Shown here: one piece after another, positions 1 to 10,583 of the stretch
Position numbering within the stretch: the stretch's first letter is position 1
How the letters are laid out: the number at the start of each line of letters is the position of its first letter
Origin: Arthrobotrys musiformis
Lineage: Eukaryota > Ascomycota > Orbiliomycetes > Orbiliales > Orbiliaceae
Assembly (NCBI GenBank): GCA_036971715.1
Contig: JAVHJL010000012.1
Coordinates: 1,178,001 to 1,242,000 of the forward strand
Direction of reading: 5' to 3'
Length of the DNA: 64,000 nucleotides
Translations under genes and position numbers: made by a program
Notes under the pieces: model-generated
The model's database searches: none
The model's input: the letters and a program-made list of their open reading frames with translations, nothing else
What the model was told of the DNA's origin: nothing

Positions 1-421
1 AATATTTGTTCCCAGAAATGTCGATTGGATCCATGGAAACGGACCACATAAATCTCCCCAAGTTCAGTGTCCAGAATCGGTTGAACAGGATCGGTTAAAT
101 GGGATATTAGAATATGTAACAGAATTCTATATTATTTAAACCCAAAATACATCCCACGCAATTAAACATGTCTCTCGGTTTACCAAATTGTACACCGTTC
201 GCGAAATTTGGGAGAGATTTTATTGTCGCCTCATTTACATATCCGAAAAGATGGTGCCACACTTCCACGGGTTGAATATCGTTCTCAATTGTCAATGTGA
301 GGGCCAAATGAGCGTTAGCAATCGTACTCAAGATATACACCTCCCTAAAAAGGAAAGCATATTCCCGTAAAGCTGTCGTCGATAGTACTAGCGCGTGCCG
401 GAATCCGATTGACGTCATCAT
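1..421 (-). pseudogene. copia-type retrotransposon remnant (GAG-pre-integrase plus start of integrase)
   Basis: The minus-strand frame at 421-107 contains VEVWHHLFGYVNEATIKSLP followed about 20 residues later by CVGCILGL. This is the layout of the copia GAG-pre-integrase zinc region (WH..LGH.N...L..LP then C..C..GK). Beyond the stop, minus frames between 106 and 1 still read GDLCGPFPW and TFLGTN. These resemble the start of a copia integrase core (SD.CGP..., then ..G.RYF). The frame is interrupted, no capsid or reverse transcriptase is present, and the element runs off the window edge. The call rests on remembered family motifs rather than a search. Confidence 0.5.
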
Positions 422-916
422 AAAGAGATCTTAGTGGTGGAGCCGGGTGACCGTGCCCTTGCAGAAGAAGTATGCATTCTTTGAACCTCTTTTACCACTT
501 TACCATCCCCCGGGATCACGGTGCTAGCTTATGCCCCCGGGGAATTATTTTGTCTCGCACTTGGAGCGGTTGAAGTTGAGTGTATACAAAGTAATTTCAC
601 TGTTTGTAATCTTGGATACACACTTTACCAGTGTCCTTTTTGGGGGATAAAGTGATTCCCAAGATTCTCAGCCTTGTCGTTCCTGCAGGTTTTATACCCG
701 GGAACGAGACTAGGTTTATATTAGACAACCGAGGAAGCAGAACCATCACGTCGGTGAAGACCGTAGCTGTATGAAAAGTGTTGAAACTGTTGTAATTCGA
801 GCCCGGCAAAACATTCCTTTTTCTTTTAGTATCGGCAAAACCTGCCATTGCATTTCTTGTATTTTTTCCCGCATCAACCCTCCAACGAATCCACAATCGG
901 ATCGCAACCACCAAAA
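422..916. other. intergenic, upstream of LOC1-like gene
   Basis: I see no convincing coding frame or RNA gene here. The antisense ORF reading across 597-1013 is a shadow of the LOC1-like gene. The stretch next to the 917 start should hold its promoter and 5' leader. Confidence 0.4.
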
Positions 917-1613
917 ATGGCGCCCGTAAAACGTCCCCGCGCAGCATCGGCACCAAAGAACTCCCTCTCATCCTCCAAAAAGCGAAAACTAAACTCATCC
1001 TCATCATCATCAACCACAGATCCCAAACCCTTCACACCGGGAAAACTCACCTCCTCCAAACGTCACAAGAAACCTACGACCACCCCGTCAACTACTGCAG
1101 CAAAATCCACCGCCTCGGCAAGAATCCGTAAACCCCATAAGAAACCGCTGAAGGACCGCTACACGGATGCCCAACTCAAACTTCCAACTCTTAATGGCAT
1201 CGTCCCCGCCGGTGTTACGAAGCCACGTGGGAAGAAGAAGGGGAAGGTGTTTGTGGAGGATAAAGAGACTATGATGGATATCTTGGAGTTAGTGAATAAC
1301 AGTGTTGATGGAGTTATTCAGGGTAAAGTTGAGAAGAATCGACGATTGGAGGTTATAAGAGAGTAGAAACGGAAGGAACAGGAGAGGAGGGAGAAGGATA
1401 AGGAGGCTAAGTTGGTAGGTTTTTGAATACTGCTGGGTGTTTGATGTTTGGAATCGGTTTGCTAATGGCTTATGGGTGTAATAGGAGGGCGTGAAGGACT
1501 CGTTAAAGAAGAAGAGAAATCGAAAGGGCGGAAACACTAGGAATGACGACGACGACGACGACGAGAAGCCCACAAAGTCCGCCGGAAAGAGGAAGAGCGT
1601 ATCCTTTGCTTAA
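917..1613 (+). CDS. LOC1: LOC1-like 60S ribosomal subunit assembly/export protein, with one in-frame TAG
   Basis: LOC1 proteins are small, basic, nucleolar RNA-binding factors of 60S biogenesis. The start is ATG 917 (MAPVKRPRAA); an in-frame ATG at 848 is less likely because the family begins near MAP. A Lys/Ser-rich N-terminus leads to the core GIVPAGVTKPRGKKKGKVFV and MMDILELVNN, then a charged helix. A canonical intron at 1415-1484 (GTAGGT...CTAAT...TAG) joins KLEGVKDSLKKKRNRKG and an Asp run to the TAA at 1611-1613. Exon 1 (917-1414) and exon 2 (1485-1613) are in phase. The oddity is a TAG at 1364-1366, just after EVIRE and before KRKEQERR, inside the conserved helix. The frame and homology continue past it. 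It could be a real nonsense mutation, a sequencing error or readthrough. Confidence 0.78.
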
Positions 1614-1801
1614 GAAATTCGAGAGTCTTTTCAAAAACAAAGCAGCGACTGGCGTTATTGGAGTTCTCGAGTCCGGTTTTTATCGAAAGCAGAGTTTTTT
1701 TCTTTTACCATCTATCATACAAAAAAGCATACCCATGATGACTCCATTTATACCATTTATACAAAATATATGCGAAAAAAGAGGTCAGAATCTACGCCGA
1801 C

Positions 1802-3222
1802 CTACATTCTACCGACATCTACAAATTCCCCTTCCTTTTCTACAACCTCCAACTCCGCCATTCTCTCCAAGAAACCCATAATCGGCTTGGGGAACCACCT
1901 TTGCATCCCCCATTCGAACCACCCCAGGTGTCCACCATATCCTGTTGTCACAAAGCAGATATACGGATTCGCCTCCGCCTCCTGCCTCGGGAATGCGTTT
2001 TGCAGCGAAATCGGATTTTCTTCGGCATTTATAATCAAAGTCGGGACCTTAACATCGATCAATTTATCTACCGAACTCGACGCGCGATAATATTCTCCCC
2101 CGGTTCTGAAACCGAACACCGGTGCGGTAACGGCGGAATCCCAGTCGTAGAGATAAGTCGCTTTACGAGCGCCTTCGATGTCGATGGCCGGGTTTTTGGA
2201 GAGCATTTCGAAGTTTCGTTCGAATAGTTTTTTGAGGTTTCCGGCCATGAATTTGGAGTATAGGCGGCCGGTGAAGGTCATGAACATGATTTTGGCGCAG
2301 ACGTCCATGTTGTGCGGGGAGGAGAGGAGGACCGCAGCATGCAGTGGGGTCGAGCTTCCGGCCTGGCCAAGGTAGTCTGGAGATTTTGTTAGTAAGGGAT
2401 ACGTTTGTCTTGGGGGTGTGGAGGGGATGGGATAACAGACTTGCGAGGATATTTGCGCCGAGGGAGAACCCAACCGCCATAAGCGGGCGTTTTGGGAACT
2501 TTCGACGCATGAGGTTGACGACATGTTTGATATCTCTGGTGAACATTGCGTTAAACATCTTATTATCTATATTTCGGTATTAGTTCGAGATCTTCTGTAG
2601 ATTATATATTGTATCATATTGAATATCTGATTGAAAGGGAGTCATTACCCGTCAATTTCGTCCACCCGCACCCTCTCGCATTCACAACCAAAGCATCGAA
2701 TCCCAATCCTCCATCCTTTTTGGATCGAACAAGCGGCTCGAGCGTTAACCGCACATACATCTCATGCGATCCGCCGCTGAGGCCGTGTAGCGCTATAACC
2801 AACGGATTCGTCTCATCGTCCGATTTCCACGCTTCGAATTCATCCTCCGTGAAAAAAGTCGTGCGTGGGGGGAAATAAACCAGGTCGCTTTCCGATAAGC
2901 CCTTTGGTGAACTCGATCGGTGTTTTGAGCCTGTTCCTCCTTCTCCTTCAGCCGCGGGGACTACAATGTCGATACTGAATGTTCCCGGATCATTTGGAGT
3001 TTCGGATTTTAGTAGATGTCGTTTGTAGTGGATTGGGACACGGTCGGAGGCGAATAGGATGGCACATGTTTGTAGATGTCCGTTTAGGAGGAGGGGGTGT
3101 GGGTAATACGGTGGGATCGCAGATTTACAGACTGATACTAGATATTCGGAGATATCGGAATCCTTGGGTTTGAGGAGGACGGGAGAACGGTGGTGATAGT
3201 ATGTTTGCGAAGGGGCGAACAT
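1802..3222 (-). CDS. AB-hydrolase of YheT/EHT1-EEB1 type (ester hydrolase/acyltransferase)
   Basis: This family contains yeast medium-chain fatty acid ethyl ester synthase/esterases and bacterial YheT. Three exons assemble into 424 aa: 3222-2649, 2566-2441 and 2376-1802. Intron 1 (2648-2567) starts GTAATG, has ACTAAT and ends TAG, giving TKLTDNKMFNAMFTRD. Intron 2 (2440-2377) starts GTCTGT, has CTAAC and ends CAG, giving GANILANYLGQAG. Family landmarks are LLNGHLQT near residue 47, a nucleophile elbow GFSLGAN with Ser226, and GGHLGWF with His383. The usual acidic motif (DDP) reads EENP at 352-355, so Glu would have to serve as the catalytic acid. The length matches fungal homologues. The gene is convergent with the LOC1-like gene upstream on the plus strand. 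Confidence 0.85.
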
Positions 3223-3640
3223 GGTTAGAAATTATATATAACTACTCGAATATATATAAAATATTCAAATCAGATGCTAAAAAATATTATATGCCTAGAT
3301 ATGGGAAGCAAGACTTCAGAAGCAAAGGAGAAATTGCTTATATAGTTCTTGATATCTTTATTAGAATTTTTGGCGACAGCAAGACACTGCATGCATGGAT
3401 TTTCGACAAAAGCGGACGAGCCGAGGCATCTCCTAAGCTCGGGCTAACCAATTAGCCTTGTCATGGTTTTTGTTGATGTAAGGAGACGGGAACCTGGTAA
3501 GGTTTTCTTGGTTTTTTGGTAAGGGATCCACGGAACTTAAGCTGCCCGAGGCGGCGGTAGTTAAGGTCCTCATCCGTGCTAGGCTACCTTGCCCGACGGA
3601 GCTATTTCGTTCAGTAAAACATTCCGTCAATATCAAAGCT
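3223..3640. other. intergenic between YheT gene and tRNA-like array
   Basis: AT-rich near 3230-3300, which probably includes the promoter of the minus-strand hydrolase gene. No coding sequence is supported. Short ORFs here look random. Confidence 0.4.
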
Positions 3641-3855
3641 AGTGTTGATGTCAGTGTCAGAATGTCGAGTATAAAATAGGCATTGCGAGAGTAACTTGGG
3701 TGTTGCAAAAGACAGGCCGTATAGCTTCCAATTGAATAGATATTTTTTTTGTTTCCCCCGTGCTCTATAGCTAGCTTTCCAGCTCCCTTTTGAGTCAGTT
3801 TCAAGATCGAGAATATAAAGGGCATTGTTGCGGTGAACCGATGCTGCAAGAGACA

Positions 3856-3942
3856 GGCCGCATAGTGTAAAGACTAGCACATTCCATTCCAAACCACCAC
3901 CACGATTTGAGGAGAGATGTCGGTTCAAATCCGACTGTGGCC
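3856..3942 (+). ncRNA. tRNA-like unit A (cloverleaf-compatible, no clean anticodon)
   Basis: The 5' GGCCGCA pairs with the 3' TGTGGCC over 7 bp (one G-T). The D-arm is GTGT..GCAC and the T-arm GTCGG-TTCAAAT-CCGAC is perfect, with a box B-like GGTTCAAATCC. The central part (about 40 nt, TTCC...GGAG as possible outer anticodon stem) is longer than a normal anticodon arm and would need an intron. I cannot assign an amino acid. Confidence 0.5.
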
Positions 3943-4086
3943 CTATATTTCTGATTAAATAGATCACTTTTTCGGTTTCCCCGGCCCCTATAGCTACTTG
4001 AGTAGCTTTCTAGCTCTCTTTTGAGTCGGTTTCAAGATCGCGAATATAATGGGTATTGTTGTAGAGAGCCGATGTTGCAAAGGATA

Positions 4087-4167
4087 GGCCGCATAGTGTA
4101 ACGACTCGCACATTCCATTCCAAAGCACCTTTTGAGGAGAGATGTCGGTTCAGATCCGACTGTGGCT
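4087..4167 (+). ncRNA. tRNA-like unit B
   Basis: Same structure as unit A: GGCCGCA pairs with TGTGGCT (terminal G-T), D-arm GTGT..GCAC, T-arm GTCGG-TTCAGAT-CCGAC. The central region is shorter (TTCC...TTTTGAGGAG). The substitutions keep the acceptor stem pairable. Confidence 0.5.
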
Positions 4168-4284
4168 CTTTCTTTAGATCAAATGGCCTTTCCCTCCCTT
4201 TTTCCCTGGAGTTTTGGTGTTCCCGTTAGTATCAATGCCAAAGATATAATGGGTATGGGATGTTTAACAATATGTTGCAAGACA

Positions 4285-4371
4285 GGTCGCATAGTGTAAT
4301 GACTAGCACACTCCATTTAGATTTACAATCAAATTTTGAGGAGAAATGTCGGTTCAAATCCGACTGTGGCC
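4285..4371 (+). ncRNA. tRNA-like unit C
   Basis: GGTCGCA pairs with TGTGGCC (T-G wobble at the third pair), D-arm GTGT..GCAC, T-arm GTCGG-TTCAAAT-CCGAC. Possible outer anticodon stem CTCC/GGAG encloses an AT-rich insert. The last unit of the array. Confidence 0.5.
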
Positions 4372-4838
4372 CTTTACTTCTGACCTGATCAGATTGATTT
4401 CTTTTTGGTCCTCCTTTTTATTGCTGTTATGTCCAGCTCTCTCTTTTTTGTCATTTCGTTTTTGGCTTTCGCGGAGGAAGGATTAGCCTGGCATGGACTC
4501 ATTCGTGCATGCGGCTGGAAATGCATAAGCAATGCAATGCCGAAGCTAGCTAAGCAAGCAATCAAGCTTCGAGACATCTCGGTTGGAACATGGTCCTTCT
4601 GATATCTATACTCTGTCGTTAGCTTGATTGTAGACTTACCGTATGCCCTGCATTGTATTTTATATACATTCCATGATGGAGATACATATAAAGAGACGGT
4701 GATGAAAGGATGATGCGTGTTAGTTGGTGTTATAAGAGCTGTGTTGCATATGACGTTGGTGGGAATGGCAAGTCCTTCCTCCTTCGCTCGCTCCCACCTT
4801 TCATCCCACCCCATCCCATCCCATCTCCTTCTTCCATC

Positions 4839-6542
4839 ATGACCACTCACTACCACCTACTCTCCTTCTTCTCCTCACCTCCTCCGTCCTCAATCCCGTC
4901 CTCCCTCTCCCTCCCCCGATAATAGACCTCCTATATCTCTCACTCCCGCCCAGTCCCACGCCCTCCTTGACGTCCTCACCCATCGCGAGACCTACACAGC
5001 TGAAATCGAGCTGTTCAAGACTCCTGGAATAATCACTTCATACGGTCCACCTTTCCAACCCGATCCACCCAGTAATAGTAATATTAAAAAGAATAATAGT
5101 AATATAAATCTTAATAAAAATGGCCGTACTGACAATTCCAAAGGCGGCGACGGCGACGACGGCGACGACAGTAGCAATGCTGCCACCGATCGAAAACAAG
5201 ATAAAGGGAAACAATCCGAGCCGAAAGAAAACAAAACCGTATCGAAATCCCCGCTGCTCCAGCTCCTCTTCTCGACGTTCGTGGTCCCCATCCCGGGCCT
5301 GAAGGATATCTCGCAGGATTTCTGGACGAAACGCGTCCAGCCGCTCATCGATGACCTCGCCAAGGCGAATCTGTCGGAATCGTACGATAAGGGTTCCATG
5401 GGCATCAGGAAGACGTTAGCTACCGCTATCTCGGCTTTGATAGAATCAAAGAACTCGAATCCCGAGTCACAAAGCTCGAAAAAACCAAAGACTGTCCTTC
5501 AAAACAGCACCTCGCCGCCATCCTCGCCTACACAAAGCTCCTACGCTATGACCAAGAAGACTACCGCGTGATCAGTAAAGCTTCATCAACTTCCATAGTT
5601 CACGCAATAATCTCACTAGCACCTTCCTCACCTTCCCTGGACCTCACAGCAGACCAGCACAAACTCCTCGAATATCTCTCCATCCAACTCTCAATCCACA
5701 ATAGAGAACACCTGATCCTCGTTTTATGTAAATCAAACCCAGACATCCTTACCGCCGCCGTCCACAATATCGTACAAATATACAAGCCTATCCTCCAAGA
5801 TATCCACAATGCAGTCGACCTCAGCAGTACCGTCGCCGACTTCGAACGCTTCGTAAACGATATGATCAAAACCGCCAAAATATCCCCAACCTCACCTTCA
5901 ACACCGACAACCACGGACGAAAACGGAACGAAGAAACCGCTAGGTGTGGAAGACTTTGTAAGATTATTCGAAAGATACCAAAAGAGCTGCCACGTCTTCC
6001 TCCATCAATTCTATAAAAAGGGGGATATGGCGAAAGATTTATGGTTAGAATATGCGAAATACGCGGCCAGGCAGTTTCGAAGACCTGAAGGTGTTACCGG
6101 GGAAGGCGCGGGGGGTTTCACGGCTACGTTGAATAAACTCGTCAACGAGCTGAACGAGGATGATAAAAAGTTTGTGTTGGAGCAGATGGATGAGTACGAG
6201 GAGTACCTCCAAAAGCTGAATCAGAAGACAAAGAGGAGGATGGAATCTATCGTTTCATTGAACGGGAGCGGCGAGCCGAAGAAGCCGATGAAGAAGGGGC
6301 CTGGTAACTTTTTGTTCAAGTGGCAGGAAATAGTTGCCGGGCTCGGCGAGATCGTGAATGGGGATGGGGTGAAGGAGATCGTGGAGATGCCGGATGTGAG
6401 CAAAACTGTGGAATTGCTGTTGCCGCGGTTTAAAGAGGTGCTTGCGAATAAGGAGTATCTTGAACAAAGAAACGACAATGATGACAACGACGACGACGAC
6501 GACGACGATAGCGATTCCTTTTTCGAAGCTAACGAGGAGTAG
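4839..6542 (+). pseudogene. DUF3818/PX-associated (LEC1-type) protein, frame-disrupted and apparently lacking its middle
   Basis: Fungal proteins of this type carry PX-associated and DUF3818 regions and are linked to membrane lipid handling. One open frame covers 4843-5571, with SLTPAQSHALLDVLTHRETY, SPLLQLLFSTFVVPIPGLKD and NLSESYDKGSMGIRKTLATA, all matching the family N-terminus as I recall it. A second frame, from about 5433 to the TAA at 6540-6542, reads DRIKELESRVTKLEK, HNAVDLSSTVADFERFVNDM and DMAKDLWLEYAKYAARQF, and ends in an Asp/Glu-rich tail. The frames switch near 5440. Homologues I recall have roughly 150-200 more residues there, so an internal deletion is likely. The nearest ATG (4839) is one base out of frame with the first segment; only a 40-nt GTCCTC...TAG intron would link them. 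Either a pseudogene or a misassembled gene. Confidence 0.6.
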
Positions 6543-8083
6543 AGTAAGTAGTGTAAGATTATTCTTCCGGTATATATGAGAACATATATTATATTTGGTG
6601 GACCATTTAGCATGGCGCTTGGGAACGTGTATTTTATCACTAATAGTTTCCTGCAATTAGCGGTCGTCAAGGAATGGATCTATAGAGGGGGTACTCCGTC
6701 GAAATGTTAGAATGTTGTACTACAACTTGGCTTTTGAAAAACCTCTAGATATTGATCAATTGGGACCACGAGGTCTCTATAGATAGCTAATATGTCAGGA
6801 AAGGGGGTTATATTCGTTATTGATACGGTATCAATACAGTATTATGACCATAGTGCGTATTACAACAGTATATATTGGGAGCAAAAAACGCCATTAATTC
6901 AGATTACAATGGTATTCAAAAACACTTTTTTCCTAGCACAGTAACTTGAATCGAATCAAGATGCAAGCACCTCGGGGTGGTATATGGCCTAGAGACAAAT
7001 TTTTACCTAAGCTAGTTTTCTACACGGCGCTAACCGCCCGTATATACGTATAGCAACATCAGAGCCCTGGAGAGTATTTGCTAGGGGCGTGACCTCTGGA
7101 ATGGTTGTCGGTTCTAGGGTAGAACAGTGGTTTCAGATCGCGGAGGTATTTTCGACACCGAAAATCTTGAGAATGCACTCCGTGATGTTAAAAACTCAGC
7201 CATTCTACGACCTCGTATAATGAAACACCAGCCACGGGTTCGTAAAGCCGATTTTAACAGCCCCAACCTACCACTTTGCCTCCTGCGCAGAACCGCCCTT
7301 GGGTGGTCTTACCACTTTGTCTATCACTGGTAGATCGCTAGATGTGTCGTCGTCATTGGCCACTCAAAGATACGTATACGTTACCAGGAAAAATGTCGAT
7401 TTTCCCAAAGAGGATATCCGAATTCCAAAGATACCAGGGCTAAGGCTATAGTTAAAATAATGAACATATTATCTCATGAGCTATTACCCCTTTCCCTGAA
7501 TGCGTTCGGAGCAAAGGAAGCTATGGAAAAGCAGGGGGAAAAAAAACGGGAGCGGCAATGCAAGCGATGTAGCAATGCGGTGTGGTATTCTGGCTGGCGG
7601 AAACTTAGGGTCCAGATACAGCGGCACGACGGTAACTTTAGAATTTTCCGATCAGGCGAGAGTCATGTCAGGCGTGCTGAGATCCCGAAGGCATGGCTCC
7701 GAGTTTTGTCGGTAAGCTAGAAGCCGTCGAGAGGGTCGGCTATCGGGCCGTCACATGGACATAGAACCCAGGTAATGACCATTCCGAGTCCATGCTCCTC
7801 GCGCCCGCACCCCTCAGCTTCTTTATTCTGAAGATAGTAGTCAAGATGCGACATATGGGCCGACCAATACTGCAGTTTTCTGGTCATATGCATACCCCTC
7901 ATGTGTAGCATACATCACGATATCAATATAGTGAAGGATTCTCACATCCGATACGAAACTTTCTATCGACGCCAGATAAAGCGACTATACCACTTTTTTT
8001 TTTATCCACGTTGTTAGAAATTTCCGCTTTAGTGACCAGGTTAGCCCAAGTCTGCATAGTCCCGATGATTCAGCGCCACTAAT
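6543..8083. other. gene-poor stretch
   Basis: Short ORFs at 7127-7333 and 7460-7720 have no recognisable motif and look random. No RNA gene or repeat was recognised. A T-run lies near 7988-7997. Confidence 0.4.
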
Positions 8084-8335
8084 TTGGTGCTTATCTGTAG
8101 ATGGACTTATCGCCCCATCATTATCCAGGGCTGCGGCCACTTCGTCGCCTCCTCGATATTTATTTACTTACTCTCTCGACGTCTACAATATGAAAAACTT
8201 ACTGCCCTATTAGGAGTAAAGTTATCTTATTATACCTTGATACGTGGAGTTGTATTTGTTATCGTGGCAATCTTGTATGGGTTTATGATAAAGAGCGACT
8301 CGCCACTGGTCGGCTTGGTAGGCTACTATCCATAG
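8084..8335 (+). CDS. hypothetical membrane-protein fragment
   Basis: An 83-codon frame contains two hydrophobic segments (roughly residues 11-29 and 47-67, the latter including LIRGVVFVIVAILYGFMI) separated by a basic stretch SRRLQYEKLT. It could be an exon of a multi-pass membrane protein whose tail is the ORF at 8407-8901, but I found no convincing splice sites joining them. Family unknown. It could also be a chance frame. Confidence 0.25.
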   Translation: MVLICRWTYRPIIIQGCGHFVASSIFIYLLSRRLQYEKLTALLGVKLSYYTLIRGVVFVIVAILYGFMIKSDSPLVGLVGYYP

Positions 8336-8406
8336 AGCGTTCTGATTACACCTTATTCGTTTAGAGATCTAACCCCTGAGTCTGTCCAAATGATACATCC
8401 TAGATT

Positions 8407-8901
8407 ATGATAACTTTCTTCGGCACTGAAGCATATCTCCTGCGGTCACTCCTACCTCTTAAACAGGGGGGCCAACGCCGGGGCAGTGACGGCCCTGCGA
8501 ACAAAACGCTGTCGAAAAGAAACTCGGTAAATGAGATAATTCAAATGCAGACCGTAGATGCCACAAATATAGATTTGGAGGAAGGAGATTGGGATATGGA
8601 CAACAAGGGTGGGGTCACGTCAATTCCGCTCGAGTTCGCGGGAACTCAACATATCAGCTCAAGGGCTGGCTTTCTAGTTAAAACTATGAATAGTGCATCG
8701 TCGTACGAGGCTGCGGAAAGTGACGATATCGACCCAAAAGCCGGCTGCTGGGATGATGGTGAGTCTACGGCCGATGCGTGCCCATCCGAACTAGTTGGGA
8801 GTGAATATAGGTGCGGAGTGCCTTCGGTTGAGGGCGACAATCCTGCCGAGTTGGACTATCGAATTGTCGTGGACACTGCTTATGAGGGCATGGTAGTATG
8901 A
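8407..8901 (+). CDS. hypothetical acidic protein (possible cytoplasmic tail)
   Basis: A 164-codon frame starts with a short hydrophobic stretch (ITFFGTEAYLLRSLLPL), then turns hydrophilic and acidic, with Ser/Asp/Glu-rich segments such as NIDLEEGDWDMDNKGG and EAAESDDIDPKAG. This would fit the intracellular tail of a receptor-like membrane protein, with 8084-8335 as an upstream exon. That is inference; I recognise no domain. Confidence 0.3.
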   Translation: MITFFGTEAYLLRSLLPLKQGGQRRGSDGPANKTLSKRNSVNEIIQMQTVDATNIDLEEGDWDMDNKGGVTSIPLEFAGTQHISSRAGFLVKTMNSASSYEAAESDDIDPKAGCWDDGESTADACPSELVGSEYRCGVPSVEGDNPAELDYRIVVDTAYEGMVV

Positions 8902-9289
8902 GCCTGCCTGGTTTACAGTATATAGTTTGCTTTAGGCCCTTTTATCAATATTGTTATTACTACGACCATGTTCGATATATTATTTTCCTTCAAGCCCGAC
9001 GTCCAGAACCTTGTGTAATTCCAGCGTTGACTAGAACTGTTAAAGTAACAGATATTTACGACAGGAAGCATAGTGGAAGTTCCAATTGACGAAAGAGCTA
9101 AATGTGCGCTAGGGAGACGGACTACATTTCTTGGCTACCCTCTATAATATTAATGACGTTATAGACAAAAAGATGCTGCTCCATCCTTAGCTATCGCCTT
9201 ACGGAATCAACCACGGGTGTCCTCACATATGGGGAGATTGTATATTTGAATCCCTTTCGACGTTCGAAGGGAACTTCCAATCGTCAACC
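8902..9289. other. intergenic
   Basis: No supported feature. A 63-codon frame after 8898 is hydrophobic and aromatic-rich at its start but has no recognisable motif. Confidence 0.35.
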
Positions 9290-9299
9290 CAATGCGTCA

Positions 9300-10583
9300 T
9301 CTCTACCCCGAAACTGGCACCCTCCAAACCGGAATCCTCCAGATCGTCACGGCCAAATCGGCATCTCCCAAAACAGTATTGTCAAAATCGCCGTCTAAAC
9401 CATTATCATCTTCGTTACCGCCGGCAAAACCATCATCATCCAAATTGCCCACCGAATTATCGCTCCCAAAGGAGTCATGTTCTGAAATAGCGTCGATATC
9501 GATTAGAGAGGCGGTTATGGTTGGCTTGATCGGTTATCGCCCCAGTTTTCACAGTCGATCTTGATTTTGTCTGAGCAGGCTGGGCTAGTCTCGTACCCAG
9601 GATGGGCTGGTATCTTGTTGAACGTGGTTCCTGTGTAGATCCCAAGGACTGGGCCCAAGATTTCGGAGTAGATTGCGGCTCAGAGCTAGCCCCAAGTTTT
9701 ATCATAACCCGCGAAAGTCCCTTCGTAGAACGCAGAGTACGACGTCGCTGCTGCTGAGCAGGATAAATTTCTGTTTCTCCAACCGAAGGGAGGGTGTCAG
9801 AGTCCGCCCTCGGGCGTCTTTCCTTCCCTCTGTCGCCTGTGGTTTTGTGAAACCTCTGTTTCATTGGACTTGTGAAAAGCTATGACTATAAGGTGAGCAC
9901 ACGAATTGGAGACTTATACGCCGACAGATGCATACGAATTTCAGGATCATGGCGTGGGATTTTTAACTAGGAACTGCAGCCTATCTAGGGCCTGAAGTAG
10001 CCTCCATGCGTTCGTGTACCGGCGATTAGACCCTTCTATCCATGATATCCATTTCTGAGATCCTCCGGCCAGCTCCCCAGAAAACTCCGCCTGCAGCTTC
10101 TTCCTGATAGAGGCATCGTCGAAGGCCGCTTTGTAGACGGCACGGCAGGTGTCAGCCCATTTGCAGGCCTTTCCAGGACAATGCTCACAAGGTATACCGC
10201 AGGACCTACACCCAACCTTGGGCGGGAAGATAGTCTTCTTCCTTTCCGGACGATACTCTGTGCACTGCCTCGGAAAATGAAGTTCCCCACCCAGGAAGTA
10301 GCAGTACCCACAGTACTTCCTAGCTTCTGCCAAATACCTGAGAATTCGAGTGGGCTGGTCTGGAAGCAATATTACAACCTGGAATGGGGAAACTTCCTCC
10401 ACAACAGGCATAACATACAAGCAACTTACCCGGCCGATATAGCCATTTGAAACTGTTTCTGTAGCTTCCAGTGCTTGGAATTCGAACCAGGCATTCCTTT
10501 ATGTTTGGTATATCGGTATATAGGACTGCCGCCAAGTTCACTTTGACTTTCAAGCCTGCGGTCCTCAATGTTATTTCATTCAC
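9300..10583 (-). pseudogene. broken minus-strand coding region with Cys/His zinc-knuckle-like segment
   Basis: The best frame, 10420-9947, reads KYCGYCYFLGGELHFPRQC, then CRSCGIPCEHC, then CKWADTC. These closely spaced CxxC and CxxxxC groups suggest a metal-binding C-terminal module of the kind found behind fungal transposon or RecQ-like helicase ORFs. Upstream (10583-10320) another frame reads KVNLAAVLYTDIPN. Downstream (9864-9475) lies a Ser/Gln/Arg-rich frame, and near 9480-9300 an Asp/Asn-rich one (GNEDDNGLDGDFDNTVLGDA). The frames do not join cleanly, so I treat the whole as decayed. The helicase link is a guess from motif style. Confidence 0.35.

Larger units (their letters stand above)
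3650..4372 (+). repeat. tandem array of tRNA-like units (three complete, one partial)
   Basis: About 200-230 bp units are repeated head to tail. Each has a leader (AGCTTTC.AGCTC.CTTTTGAGTC followed by TTTCAAGATCG.GAATATAA, best kept in units 2 and 3) and a tRNA-like body starting GG(C/T)CG and ending in a T-arm. Complete bodies are at 3856-3942, 4087-4167 and 4285-4371. A partial unit keeps only the leader and GACAGGCCGTATAG near 3704-3724. Bodies start about 231 and 198 bp apart. T-rich runs that could stop RNA polymerase III follow within about 10-70 bp. The array resembles a tRNA-derived SINE family or an expanded tRNA pseudogene cluster. Confidence 0.6.

Noticed and set aside
3433..3967. 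Minus-strand ORFs over the tRNA-like array
   Set aside because: They cross the repeat units and have no motif; the RNA-like structure explains the conservation better.
10466..10500. Minus-strand GGTTCGAATTCC resembling a tRNA T-loop
   Set aside because: It lacks pairing T-stem sequences and lies inside a coding-like frame.
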